NCBI GenBank assembly: GCA_021234155.1
Contig: JAJEKV010000031.1
Span: 6,092,748 to 6,156,747, forward strand
Length of the DNA stretch: 64,000 nt
Direction of reading: 5' to 3'
DNA from: Isoetes taiwanensis
Taxonomy: Eukaryota > Streptophyta > Lycopodiopsida > Isoetales > Isoetaceae
The notes under the pieces were generated by a model. It was not told the DNA's origin, searched no databases, and saw only the letters and a list, made by a program, of their open reading frames with translations. This document shows positions 33,150 to 43,800 of this stretch, piece by piece. The first letter of the stretch is position 1. The number at the start of each line of letters is the position of its first letter. Both the position numbers and the translations under genes were made by a program.

Positions 33150-35130
33150 TTAGAGATTAAAGACAACTAACCGTTGATTCCGCAAAAGCTTTTGTCCAGA
33201 CATGCGAGCTTCGGAGCTGCCACCATCATCCGTATGAGTCTCAGCCACCAATAGCTTTCCTTTTTTCTTCTTTCTGCCAGCCGGAGTAAAGGGCTGAGCT
33301 TGCTCCATGCTATCAGGGCATTCCCCTTGAGCATTCACACCGATCATACATATATCTTGCTGAATTACTTCAGCCTCCAATGGAGGTGGCAAATGAGGCC
33401 TAAGAGCTGCCACAGTTGGAGGAGGCAAATGAGGCCTAAGAGCTGCCACAGTTGGATTTTCAGCAGGTAGATCCGGAGGCCTAAGAGCTGCCACATTTGG
33501 AGGTGGCAAATGAGGCCTGAGAGGTGCCACAGTTGGATTTTCAGCAGGTAGATCCGGAGTAAATGGCTGAACTTGCTCCATGCTATCAAAGCTTTGAGCA
33601 TTCGCACCAATCATGTAAAAATCTTGTTGAATTACTTCAGCCTCCAATGGAGGTGGCGAAGGAGGCCTAGGAGCTGCCATAATTAGTTTTTCAGCAGGTA
33701 GAATTTGAATGGCTCCATTAAAGGATAGACCGACATGCACTTCCTGATTTTCCAATTCCTAAAGAGCATCCGGGGAGAGAGACATCGGATCACTCCCTGG
33801 ATATGGTGATGGAGATATGAGGCCTGCTTGCTCAAGTGGCCTGTTAGCTTCCTCAAATTGTACCATTATCACAGCCTCCGAAGACGGTAATGGAGGCGGG
33901 TGACCTTTCTGCGCAGATACAACAGTAGGCAGTAAAGAGGTCTCTCCTTTCGTGGACAAATCAGCCCTCGTGGCAGCCAATATGGTTGGCAAAGCACCCA
34001 CTTCTTTAGCATTGCTGCCTTCCTCTAGAGCAGCCCCAACAGAGGGCATAAAGGCTAGACTCCCAGAGGTCTTATGGGCTGGAGTGTAGATGGGTGAGGT
34101 GGTATGAGCAAGAGTGTTAGGGGCAGATGTCGTAAGAGCTGGAAGAGGGCTGATATGAGATGGCATAAGAGAAGCACAGTTACTGAAGGTCTCCATGTCA
34201 TTTTCCAGCATGCCATGAGTTGTAGTTGCCAGCATATCATGGGCTGGAGTGGTAGAGGTTACATGAGCTGGAAGAAAGTCTACGTGTACTGGAGTAGAAC
34301 AATCAGCTGTGTCTATTTTGGTATCCCGCTCAGCACTTTGACTGGTCAACATTGAGCAAGAGGGTAGCTTGGGGTCGTGTGTGTTGGAGGCCACATCTTC
34401 CCTTTGACTAGTCAATGGAGCAAGGACAGATTTCAAATCTGCTTGAGTGGCCAGAGGTGAGATCTTTGACTGATCATAGCTCCTTGACTGGTCAAGATCT
34501 TCAACCATGGGATCCTGAAGAGAGATATCAGGATGCCAATCACCATACACATTTTCCACATGCTGGATTATGGGGGTAACAAAACCGTTGATTTGGACAT
34601 GGGGAGATGGCACAGAACATTCCCCTCTGGAACATTCTCCTTTGTCGTTAAGGGAACAAACAGGGACTGACAAGGCAATTGGTGGAACTTTAGTGACAGC
34701 TCCAATCATTTGCCTTTGCATAGAAGCTTGGAATCCAGATGCATGGGGTGCATGGGAATCACGGGTGTGATTTAACCCTTTTGTCTCCATTCCAACAAAA
34801 GTACCTGTAAAACAGTTAGGACCAGAATGCAATCTAGCTCCACAACTCGAACATGGAATGGGCAGCCCAGTAGCAGCAACTTGAAAACTGATATCTTCGT
34901 TAAAGAAGCCAGAGAATTGAATAAACTTGGGGATGGGCTTCATAAGGTCAACTGAAATACAAATCTTGGGAGCCTCATCCAGTCTGCTGTCCAAACAAAC
35001 ATATTCTCCCAGCCTGGATGCAATCAGCCTAAAGGATGGTTCATTCCAATATTCAGGACTTAGATCAGAGAGGGAGATCCAAATTGGATAAAAAAGAGCG
35101 TCAGGCTTGAATGCCCGGAACTCCGCCCGA
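33150..35130 (-). pseudogene. LINE ORF1: DUF4283-type RNA-binding protein, in-frame stop
   Basis: The frame is open from the truncated 5' end at about 35130. It first encodes a DUF4283-like segment (ALFYPIWISLSDLSPEYWN, FRLIASRLGEYVCLDSRLDE), then ICISVDLMKPIPKFI and a Cys/His cluster (CSSCGARLHSGPNCF). A long Ser/Thr/Pro-rich tail follows. A TAG at 33759-33761 interrupts it, and the same frame continues to 33150 with Pro-rich repeats (AALRPHLPPP). ORF1 proteins of plant LINEs coat the element RNA. Confidence 0.75.
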
Positions 35131-35138
35131 TATATTCT

Positions 35139-35561
35139 ACATATAAGAACATGTATATATTGTATATGTATTACACCATGAAAAATTGTAAGTAATACAT
35201 TAGTGTTAGTGGAAAAATGAACAATATGTTAATGTTAGTGGAAAAAAGACCAAGATGCCCAAGCAAAAAGACCCTAAGAAAAAAATTTCCCATTTTCGAC
35301 GGGTTCATTTTCTCTTTTCATTTCATTTCTCTCATTTCATTTCATCCGCCTTCTCTTCCGTCAGCGCCTTCTCCTCCGCCAGCGCCCAGCGCCTTCCGCC
35401 TTCTCTCTCTAGCGCCTAGCGCCTTAGCTTTCTCTCTCTAGCGCCTTTGTGTTTCTCTCTCTAGCGCCTTCGAGTAGCGCCTGTTGATCCGGGAGCTCCA
35501 GCAAAAAGGTGGAGTAGAATTTCTACGGTGCGTGTACGATCCCTGTATGGTCGCAAATACG
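35139..35561 (+). promoter_or_regulatory. Upstream region and leader of the ParB/methyltransferase gene
   Basis: AT-rich DNA gives way at about 35290 to a pyrimidine-rich leader with repeats of TCTCTCTAGCGCCTT (about 35360-35480), ending at the ATG at 35562. No clear TATA box was found. Confidence 0.4.
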
Positions 35562-38500
35562 ATGGCCTCGGGTTCAGGTTAGTTCGCACTGTTTTTTTGC
35601 TTTTTTCCGGGTCATGGGTATATAAATAGCGCGACCGCGCTATTTCATGTATCCAGGTGTCTAGGATAGTGAGTTTCTGTGGTCCCGTCTGAAAGAAATG
35701 GCGCGTCCGCGCCATTTCTTTGGGATGTGTTAGTTTTGTAGTTTGTTAGAGCAGATGTAGTATAATGCAAATGGCGTAGTGGCGCCAGTTACATAGAAAT
35801 GGCGCAGTGGCGCCATTTGCATGTAAATGGCGCCACTGCGCCATTTCTATGTAAATGGCGCAGTGGCGCCATTTCTCGACTGGCGAGTCGCCTCTCCCTC
35901 AGCTTGCCAACAATCTAGAAAGTACAGGCCTTATTATCGACTCGCGTGTCGAGAATCAGGGAATAAATTACTAATCGCATATTTCTTATTAGCCAGAATG
36001 ACTTTAGCTAAACTTGCTCGATATTAATCCCAAAACTTTCTGTGGTTTAGCTAAACTCTATACATTTTTCCTCTCATACTTTCTAGCATTTAGCTAAACT
36101 AACCCAAACATCATCCCAAAAATTTCTATGGTGCGTCCAACAGAAAATATTAAACCAAATTACTATACCTTTTTTCAATATATTCCACTTATTTTAGTCA
36201 TTGCTTTGTGAAAACATTCTAAAATAATGCTAACTAGTAAAGTCTAGGACTCAAAATGCTAGAAACTAAACTACTAGTCATATATTTCATATAAACTAGA
36301 ATGATGTTAGCTAAACTAGCCCGAAATTCATTCTAAAAGTTTCTATGGTTTAGCTAAACACTACAAAATTTCACGCTCTTACTTTCTAGCGTTTGGCTAA
36401 AGAGCCCAGGGTTGGTGCAATCCCGAAAAACGTTAAGCTAAAATTATTATTTTTTTCCCAATTTTTTCCATTTACTTTAGCCAATTTTTTTTGAAAATGT
36501 GCTAAAAAATCGCCAAATAGCTAAGTTTAGCCCTTAAATTATTCCATGTCGAGAATGTCTCGACTCGCGAGGCGAGAATAGGGAGTGTACACTCTGGATT
36601 GTTGGCTGGTTGAGGGATTCCCGATTCGCCAGTCGAGAAATGGCGCCAGCCACTTGCATGTAAATGGCGCAGTGGCGCCATTTGCATGTAAATGGCACCA
36701 CTGTGCCATTTCTATGTAAATGGCGCCACTGCGCCATTTGCATTATACTACATCTGCTCTAAACAAACGATTCGCCAGTCGAGAATGCACACAGTTACCC
36801 AACTCCTTAAATGGCGCCACTGCGCCATTTGCATGTAAATGGCGCAGTGGGTTGGGTTGGGGTTTCATGATTTGAATGTTGATTAGTTGTTTTTTTGTGA
36901 AGCTTCGTTGTCCAAGCCCCAAAACGTTGTGACGGAGAAGACCGTGGTCATGGCTGGAAGGCCATGATGCATGGAAATTGTCAGGGCGATTCCCTTGGAG
37001 GAAGGGGTCGACCCCACAAAGGGGGACAAGAGGAGAGAACTTTGCCTCCTCACAAAGTCAAGAAGTGCTGAGCAGGACGTTGTGATGCAGCTTGGCATCA
37101 TTGTCAACATGCGGGAGGTGAAAAAGCAGGGAAGAATAGACTTCCTTGGTTGCACGGTGGAGGATCCCGTGAATTGCACCATTTCTCTGTACTGCATGGA
37201 CTGGCAGTCCTATGATCCACAGATGATGGAATCCAGCATTAAGGACCAGACAGTCTCTGCCAAAAGGAAAGGCTGGCCGTTGCCTTCATATGAAAGCAGA
37301 GAGGCAGCTGCTATTAATGGCATGGTCAAGCTCCTTAGAGGATTTGGCATACTCCGTTCAGCCATGGACGCATCAAAGAACTCAGTGTCACATATTGTCA
37401 GAGCCAAGACCTCTTGTAATATGCCTGCTGTAATGGACAGCACATGGCTTCTAGCGGAGATTACAAAGAAGGATGGGAAGAGAAAGCCAAACGTTAGGCA
37501 AGCCAGACCAAAGAAAGGAACACTCAATATAGAAGGGACAGAGCATGAGGAAGAGAATCAAAAGAAAGACGAGGAAACTCCCAAGTCTCCTCCCAAGTCA
37601 CCTCCCAAGTCTCCTCGTATGAGGACACCTATCGGTTCTCCTGTCTGGTCCCCGGCCAAGCAGGATTCAGAGAGAACCATTAGTGACGCTACCCACATCG
37701 GAGAGGTAAAGGCGGTGTATCGACGGCTGAGAGCATTCTGCCTAAAAGGAAGAGGGAAAGAAAGAAGGAGATGAGGGTCAGAAAGCAAAAGAAAATGGAA
37801 AGTCTGGAGGTGCCTTCGGAGCTGAAGATGGACCGTGATGCCGAGGAGGAGTTGGCAGAGGAAACTCTAAAAAAAATACAGCAGCACGATCACATGTTTC
37901 CTCTAGGTGTGACATATTTAAGAAAAATATCCATCTGGGATATGGAAGAGGCCCCTCCTAACATGACTGCACGAGTTGTAAATCCTGAACATGTTAGGAA
38001 ACTGTGCAAGTCATTTGCCGAAGATCCCCATCCAGTCTTCACGCCGACAGATGTCGTGCCATTTGATCCAGATACAAAGCAGCTCGTACCATGGTCACAA
38101 GAATCTGAACTGGCGGGTAGGAGATTCTACATCATCAATGGCAACCATTCTGTCTCAGCTGCTCAGCTCGTGTGTCAGAAGTTGGGGACAGAAGATGCCA
38201 GAGTAGAACTCAGAAAGATTTACACTTATAGGTTCTGCAGAGTTCTTTCTGGAGAACTGAGTGACTTGGATCTTCTTCAGCTTAGTGTGGATGTCAATGA
38301 CATCGTAGCCAGGACGGTCTTTAAGGAACCCTACGCAGATCAAATACACCACCTGCGTAGGCAATACCAGGAATGCGGCAAACCAGCGCCAGCAGGAAAA
38401 GAGCAATCGAGAAGCGACGAATACAAGGTATGTACCATTGTATGAATCAAATGGCGCCGCTGCGCCATTTGGGGTGAAATGGCGCCGCTGCGCCATTTGG

Positions 38501-40186
38501 GGTGAAATGGTTTCATTTGCGCCATTTCACCCCAAATGCTGGGCCATTTTCACTAAATGGCAAAGAAATGCCATTTCTAATCGCTTTGCTGCATTCAACC
38601 TCTAACATATTTCGTTTGCCTTTCAGCATTACCTGGAAATAGTTGACAAGATTCTCAGGGGAAAGCATACCAAAGATGTCAACAGGTTTGTTTTTATGCC
38701 AGACGATATCTACGCTCTCTTTCGCCAAATGTGGAATAAATGGAAAAAGGGAGAGCTGAAAGATAACAGGGGCCAACCTATAGCAGTCAATTGGGCAAAG
38801 GATAGTGACTATTTCAACGAAAACTACCTCAAATGCATGAGAGGCCTGGATTATGAAGATTGCAGAACTGTTCTCCAGGAAGCCATCAGGGGGGACATCT
38901 ATGTAAAGGTCACATCCGATTATAAGGGTGATTATTTTTTCAAGACAAGAGCACAGAACTTGAGGATTCTTGCCTACATGAAGAAGGAGATTCTCAACTA
39001 CATCCATGATGAACTTGGAATCAAGTACAGAAAGTTCGAGGACTTGAGAAAGGTGTCTGACAGATTCCCAGATTCAACCCTCCTATCTTGGGGTGTGGTA
39101 CATCATACTTGGGTCTCAGACGGAATACTGAAAGAGGGCGTCCATGGTCATGTGCCCTTTTCATTAGGCAGATCCATTCGTAAGATTATTAAGCCCGAGG
39201 CTGAGAACGAGTTGAAAAGATTTTATGTGGAGTGCGTTTCTAGTGGTGGGATTATCCAGGATCCGATAGTGTTGCCTGCCAGCATGATCTGTTTGGATGC
39301 GAGGCAAATTACTCCGATTTGGGATCCCGCCACTCTGGTCAAATTCTTAAATGCTACTTCTAGGATGACAGATGTAGAGACATACTGGATAGTATGTTTC
39401 GCTAGGCCAGAACATACGAGTCTCTTCGGTACTGCCCTTGAGAGCCTAGAATCCAGATCTAGAGTTTACTTAGGCATGTATGAAGAGGAAAGTAGGTGGG
39501 CACCTGGTGGTGGCATAAAGGAGCCAACAGCTGTGGTTCTAGCCACCAGGATCTCAGCCCAAGCTCAGCCTGATGAAAACCTGGATCTCAGGTTTTATGG
39601 TGAACATTCCCGGAAAGCACCTGATGTTCCTAAGACCCCTAAAGATGTAGTTGGTGCCGAACCAGAGAATCTGGCTCACAAGCTCCTGAGGGACAGGTTC
39701 AAATACGGTTGGCAAGGTATAGAAGGGGAATACGTGGTTCACAAGCAGGTTGGTCCTGCTACAACAGCATACCTTGTCGATAAGCTGTGCCCTCCAGGTA
39801 ACTTTGTTCTGGACTTTTTTTCTGCTGGGGCTTTTACTAGGGCATCATTGCAGTTGAAAAGGAATAGTGTGGCCTATGAGCATGATGCAAAAAAGATCCA
39901 ATGTATGCTAGGGATTCTTGGAAGAATTGACAACGTCATTAATCCCTTGCTTGATCCATCAGCCATAGACACTCGTCGACTTTTGACACTGCCTGAGACA
40001 TCACATGGTGGTGGAGGAGAGACATCACATGGTGGTGGAGGAGAGACGTCACAGGCTGGTGAAGGAGATGTCACAGGATCCGGGGAACAAGTGGTACAAG
40101 ACACAGAAACGCAGATTGACCGAAGTAAGATTAACCCGGATGATATTGAAAAAGCAGATGCTACTATTTTTGGTGAGGAATATTGA
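35562..40186 (+). CDS. ParB/sulfiredoxin-like plus DNA-methyltransferase-like protein, three exons
   Basis: Exon 1 is 35562-35577 (MASGS, donor TCAG|GTTAGT), exon 2 36903-38427 (donor AAG|GTATGT) and exon 3 38627-40186 (acceptor TTTCAG). Phases agree at both joins. Exon 2 contains a TGA at 36965 and a frame change between 37687 and 37740. It encodes an unrecognised N-terminal domain, a basic KSPPKSPPKSP linker, and a ParB/sulfiredoxin-like domain whose signature is FYIINGNHSVSAAQ (38124-38165). Exon 3 encodes a region resembling a beta-class N4/N6-adenine or cytosine methyltransferase: YWIVCFARPEHT, then the SAM-binding motif NFVLDFFSAGAFTRA and VAYEHD near 39800-39880. A DPPY-type catalytic motif is not evident, so activity is doubtful. 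The C-terminus has three 8-residue repeats (ETSHGGGG type). Domain calls are from motifs; function is unknown. Confidence 0.65.
35578..36902 (+). other. Intron 1 of the ParB/methyltransferase gene, palindrome-rich
   Basis: Donor CAG|GTTAGT; acceptor TTTTTTTGTGAAG. It contains a foldback element and many copies of AAATGGCGCC...GGCGCCATTT and of CTCGACTCGCGAGTCGAG-type palindromes. No ORF is supported. Confidence 0.6.
35741..36768. mobile_element. Foldback element with about 200-bp inverted ends
   Basis: The left arm (35741-about 35960, starting GTTTGTTAGAGCAGATGTAG) is the reverse complement of the right arm (about 36560-36768, ending CTACATCTGCTCTAAACAAAC). The arms include the GGCGCC palindromes and an AACAATC block. 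The roughly 600-bp centre carries about seven copies of TTTAGCTAAA-like palindromes. No transposase is present, so it is non-autonomous. No clear target duplication was found. Confidence 0.7.
38428..38626 (+). other. Intron 2 of the ParB/methyltransferase gene, palindrome-rich
   Basis: A 199-bp intron with consensus borders (AAG|GTATGT ... TTTCAG|C). Its centre is built from AAATGGCGCCGCTGCGCCAT units, two direct copies and then an inverted stretch, and should form a stable hairpin in the RNA. Confidence 0.75.
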
Positions 40187-40744
40187 AAACTGATTTGCAT
40201 ATCATACTTGTATATAAGATTTACCTCTTTGGTATTAATGATTACTGTACTGATTAATCTTTTGAATACTGACGAGACATACGATCTTACTGTATTTGCC
40301 CTTTTTGTATATCTTACTTGTTATATAATAATACGATGCCTGTCCTTATGCCTTAGCTTTATGTGAAAAATGATGCTGTATTCTATGACGATGTGTTGTC
40401 TACTCTGTAAGAATAACTATTTTAGTAAAGCAATTTGATCAGATAACACAAACTAGCAAATCCTTATCCTGCATAAGGCTTACACCACACAAGTGCATGC
40501 ATTCCAAGATCTATTTGTGATCTGTCTCTAAATCTTACAAAGCCAAAATCATAGAACTTACGACCAGACCATGGATATACCTCCATGCTGGAAGTATCAG
40601 CTAATACCATACACACAATATCCATAAATATTTACGGAATAAGCAATAACAAGTTTATTTTTACAAAACAGTTATAAATCTGCTATATTACTTAGCTACC
40701 TTATTGGTCTTAGAAGCAATACATAAAAATATAAATGAGCAAAC
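40187..40744. other. 3' flank, no gene seen
   Basis: AT-rich with scattered AATAAT motifs that could serve polyadenylation of the upstream gene. No supported ORF. Confidence 0.4.
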
Positions 40745-40851
40745 CTGTTTGGAAGCTCATCTATCACAGCATTTTGTTTTGAATCATCACCATTTGGTCC
40801 TTGCATAATAGTACCCTTCAAATTTCTTTGTTGGAAGATCTCTCTAGACAT
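40745..40851 (-). CDS. Candidate first exon, weakly like a plant B-type cyclin N-terminus
   Basis: An ATG at 40851 opens 35 codons (MSREIFQQRNLKGTIMQGPN...) ending ELPN at a CAG|GTTTGC donor. The composition and the break at a probable Asn-Arg resemble the start of plant B-type cyclins, where the next exon usually continues with a LGDIGN motif. No such exon was found to the left (40200-40740), so this may be an isolated exon or chance. Confidence 0.25.
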
Positions 40852-41979
40852 TGTAGAACCAGCTACTAAATCCCAATGACGCCAACAGTTCAAAACACAA
40901 AGATCCAAACACCCATATTATGATCCCCGCACTTGATCCTTGTATTTTTGCTAAGGAACAAATGTAATCTCAGCAGCCGCGTTTTAAGCCAACAAAGAGC
41001 GAGAGAAAAACCCAAATAACAATCTACGCCTTGAAATCTATATCTGACATGAGGCCAAGTACATCTGTTGAGCACATAAAACGATTTTATAAATGCCTCT
41101 TTTGCAAAAACAAATTTGCAAATGCCTCCTTTGCATCTCGATTTAGGCAACATGCACAAGCCCTTTTTACAAGCAACAAGCTCAGGCCATTTTCGCAGGT
41201 AGAAACTATGTATTCAAAGCTTTATACAACTCAGGGAAAATTAAAGCTATTTTGAAATACCGGATTCTGTAGCAGCCGATTCTTGAAGCGGACCAATGTT
41301 CATCGGTTATTTTTGGGCATATCCAATGCCTTCTAATCCTCTTTTTCAGTAGCACAGGACTTATCTCGTGCACAAACCATCCGGCCAGATAGCCACGAAC
41401 CATAGTCTTCCGGACATCGGCATGCGATGATCGAGCATAGGCGACCGTTTAGGAAAAGCCAAAGCCAAAAGCCCCAAATGCTTCGGTTATAATTTCAGTG
41501 CCACAATATTTTCTTCATAAAAAACTCCTTAACAAGAAAAATCATAAGGGAATATTTCTTACAAGAAAAATCCTTAAGGGGATGCTCGAAATGTATATTG
41601 TTTAAACTACATGAAGTATTTGATGCCATCGGCACCATGCACCAACATTGCAATAGTTCCTCTTTTTCTATGCTAAGAAATATCTTCACAAAAATAACAA
41701 GTAGGCTATAGATATTTGTTTCTCTACCATCATTTTTTGTCCTATAGCAAACATAATATTAACAACTGTACCAAACCTTGTACATGGTTATTTTTCAACT
41801 TGCTTATTTGCCAAATGGTATCCCTTAGAGACAAGCTTTCAAAAAGCATTTAAAGTCAAATGACAACATGTGTACAACAAGATGTAGTTGTCCAACTTGT
41901 ATTTTTGTATTCTTGCATAGCTTTTCCATCACAATTTCAACGATACGAAGACATCGTGCAACTGGGCATGCTAGAAGGT
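40852..41979. other. Intergenic, no gene seen
   Basis: AT-rich, only short unsupported ORFs on either strand. Confidence 0.5.
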
Positions 41980-43800
41980 ACAAAACGAAAGTTCGACTGT
42001 GCGATTGCATCCAAAAGGCTAGGATTACCCTAGGACACATGTTTGCGGAGTAGAAGATCCATCAAAAGTCCAGATTGCCGACTACATGCTGTCTTTAGAT
42101 TATAAGTGCACTAGGCAAGGCCGAGTGTGTTGAGCAAAAGGTCGGCTAGATGCCCATAGCGAGTCGAGTTTAGATCTGTTGGTCATATTAGTTTGTCCTT
42201 AGAGCAAATTGGATGCTATGAACTCATGCGCGAACTCAAAACTGCATTTCGAGCTCGCTAAAGTGGCAAACTGGGGGAATACTTCATTTTCCCCTCGTGT
42301 CCCTACGTCGAAAAGGGGAGTATTTGGGGTTTGGCACATTCGTATAGTGGATGGCCATTTTTTTCTTTTCATAGACGTTCCTTGGGAGATGAGCTATTGT
42401 TTGAATGGTGGGATTAGCAGATGGAGCGGTATTAGTGCCCTGATACTTAAACCCTACGAAATATGTAGGGTTTAGGTGGCAGCACTACCTGGCTCTGAAG
42501 TGGCCGAGAGCTTGCTTACAGGGTTTCATCTAGGGTTCGAAGAGGAGAAGAACAAACCTCCCCAGGCACCGATTCCACATTTGCCCCATTGCGATGGCTC
42601 GTAAACAAGCTAGACACTGTGCGACTGTGCATGCTAGAAGGTAAGAAACGATAATTCAACTGCGGGATTGCATCCAAAAGGCTAGAGTTACCCTAGTACA
42701 CATGTTTGCGGAGTAGAAGATCCATCAATAGCCCAGATTGCCTACTACATGCTATCTTTAGACAATTATGACTATTTTGACTTTTCGAATACGTTTCTTA
42801 GGACATGAGCTACCATTTTAACGGTGCAATTAGCAGATGGAGCATCTTTGGTACCCGGATACTTAAACCCTACAAAATCTGTAGGGTTTGCATTTTGGCA
42901 GCCCTCCCTGCCTTTGAAGTGGCTGTGATCTTGCGTGCAGGGTTTCCTCGAGGGTTCGAAGGAAGGGAGAACAATAAAACCCCTCCCAGGCACCAGTTCC
43001 AAACTTGCATGCTATGTTGACTAGTAGGCAGGGACGAGCATGTTGAGCAAAAGGTCCACTAGTGGTCGAGTTTGGCTCTGTTGGTCCTACTGATGGGTCT
43101 AAGAGTAAACTGGATGCTTTGAACTCATATACGAAGTCAAAACTGCATTTCAAGCTTATCGGACCAGCCGGACTGGGGTGACACTTCATTTCCCCCTCGC
43201 ACGCCTACGTCGGAAAGGGGAAAATTTGGGGCTTGTCATATTTGTGCAGGGGATGGCCATTTTTTCTTTTCGAATATGTTTCTTAGGACATGAGCTACCA
43301 TTTGAACGGTGGGATTAGCAGATTGAGCATCTTTGGTACCCGGATACTTAAACCCTACAAAATCTGTAGGGTTTGTGTTTTGGCAGCCCTCCATGCCTTT
43401 GAAGTGGCTGAGAGCTTGCGTGCAGGGTTTCCTCGAAGGTTCGAAGGAAGGGAGAACAATAAAACCCCTCCCAGGCACCTTTTCCAAACTTGCATGCTAT
43501 GTTTATTAGACTAATAGGCAGGGACGAGCATGTTGAGCGAAAGGTTCACTAGTAATTGCCCATGGCGAGTCGAGTTTGGCTCTGTTGGTCCTGCTGATGG
43601 GTATAAGAGTAAACTGGATGCTTTGAACTCATATACGAAGTCAAAACTGCATTTTGGCAGCCCTCCCTGCCTTTGAAGTGGCTAAGAGCTTGCTTAAACC
43701 TGATGTCGTGTTCCAAGCTAGACATCGTGACCTCGAGCATGCCAAAAGGCCCTGATACTTAAACCCTACAAAATCTGTAGGGTTTGCATTTTGGCAGCAA
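41980..43800. repeat. Diverged repeat array with inverted telobox hairpins
   Basis: Related blocks recur at about 42383-42580, 42797-43010 and 43282-43500, with a fragment at 43740-43800. The last two full copies are 485 bp apart. Linking blocks also repeat (41995-42100 with 42650-42765; 43037-43150 with 43540-43650). Each main block has the hairpin AAACCCTAC...GTAGGGTTT at 42449-42473, 42865-42889, 43350-43374 and 43761-43785. Minus-strand ORFs across copies encode similar peptides (VPGRGFIVLPSFEPSRKPCT), but the frame is not preserved throughout. Confidence 0.7.

Larger units (their letters stand above)
28412..35130 (-). mobile_element. L1-type LINE retrotransposon, 5'-truncated
   Basis: The minus-strand element ends in a poly-A tail, seen as a T run at 28412-28435. 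It carries ORF2 (endonuclease, reverse transcriptase, zf-RVT) and an ORF1 cut at its 5' end near 35130. TATATTCT flanks both sides (28405-28412 and 35131-35138) and is a likely 8-bp target-site duplication. Several frameshifts and an in-frame stop make it inactive. Confidence 0.88.
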
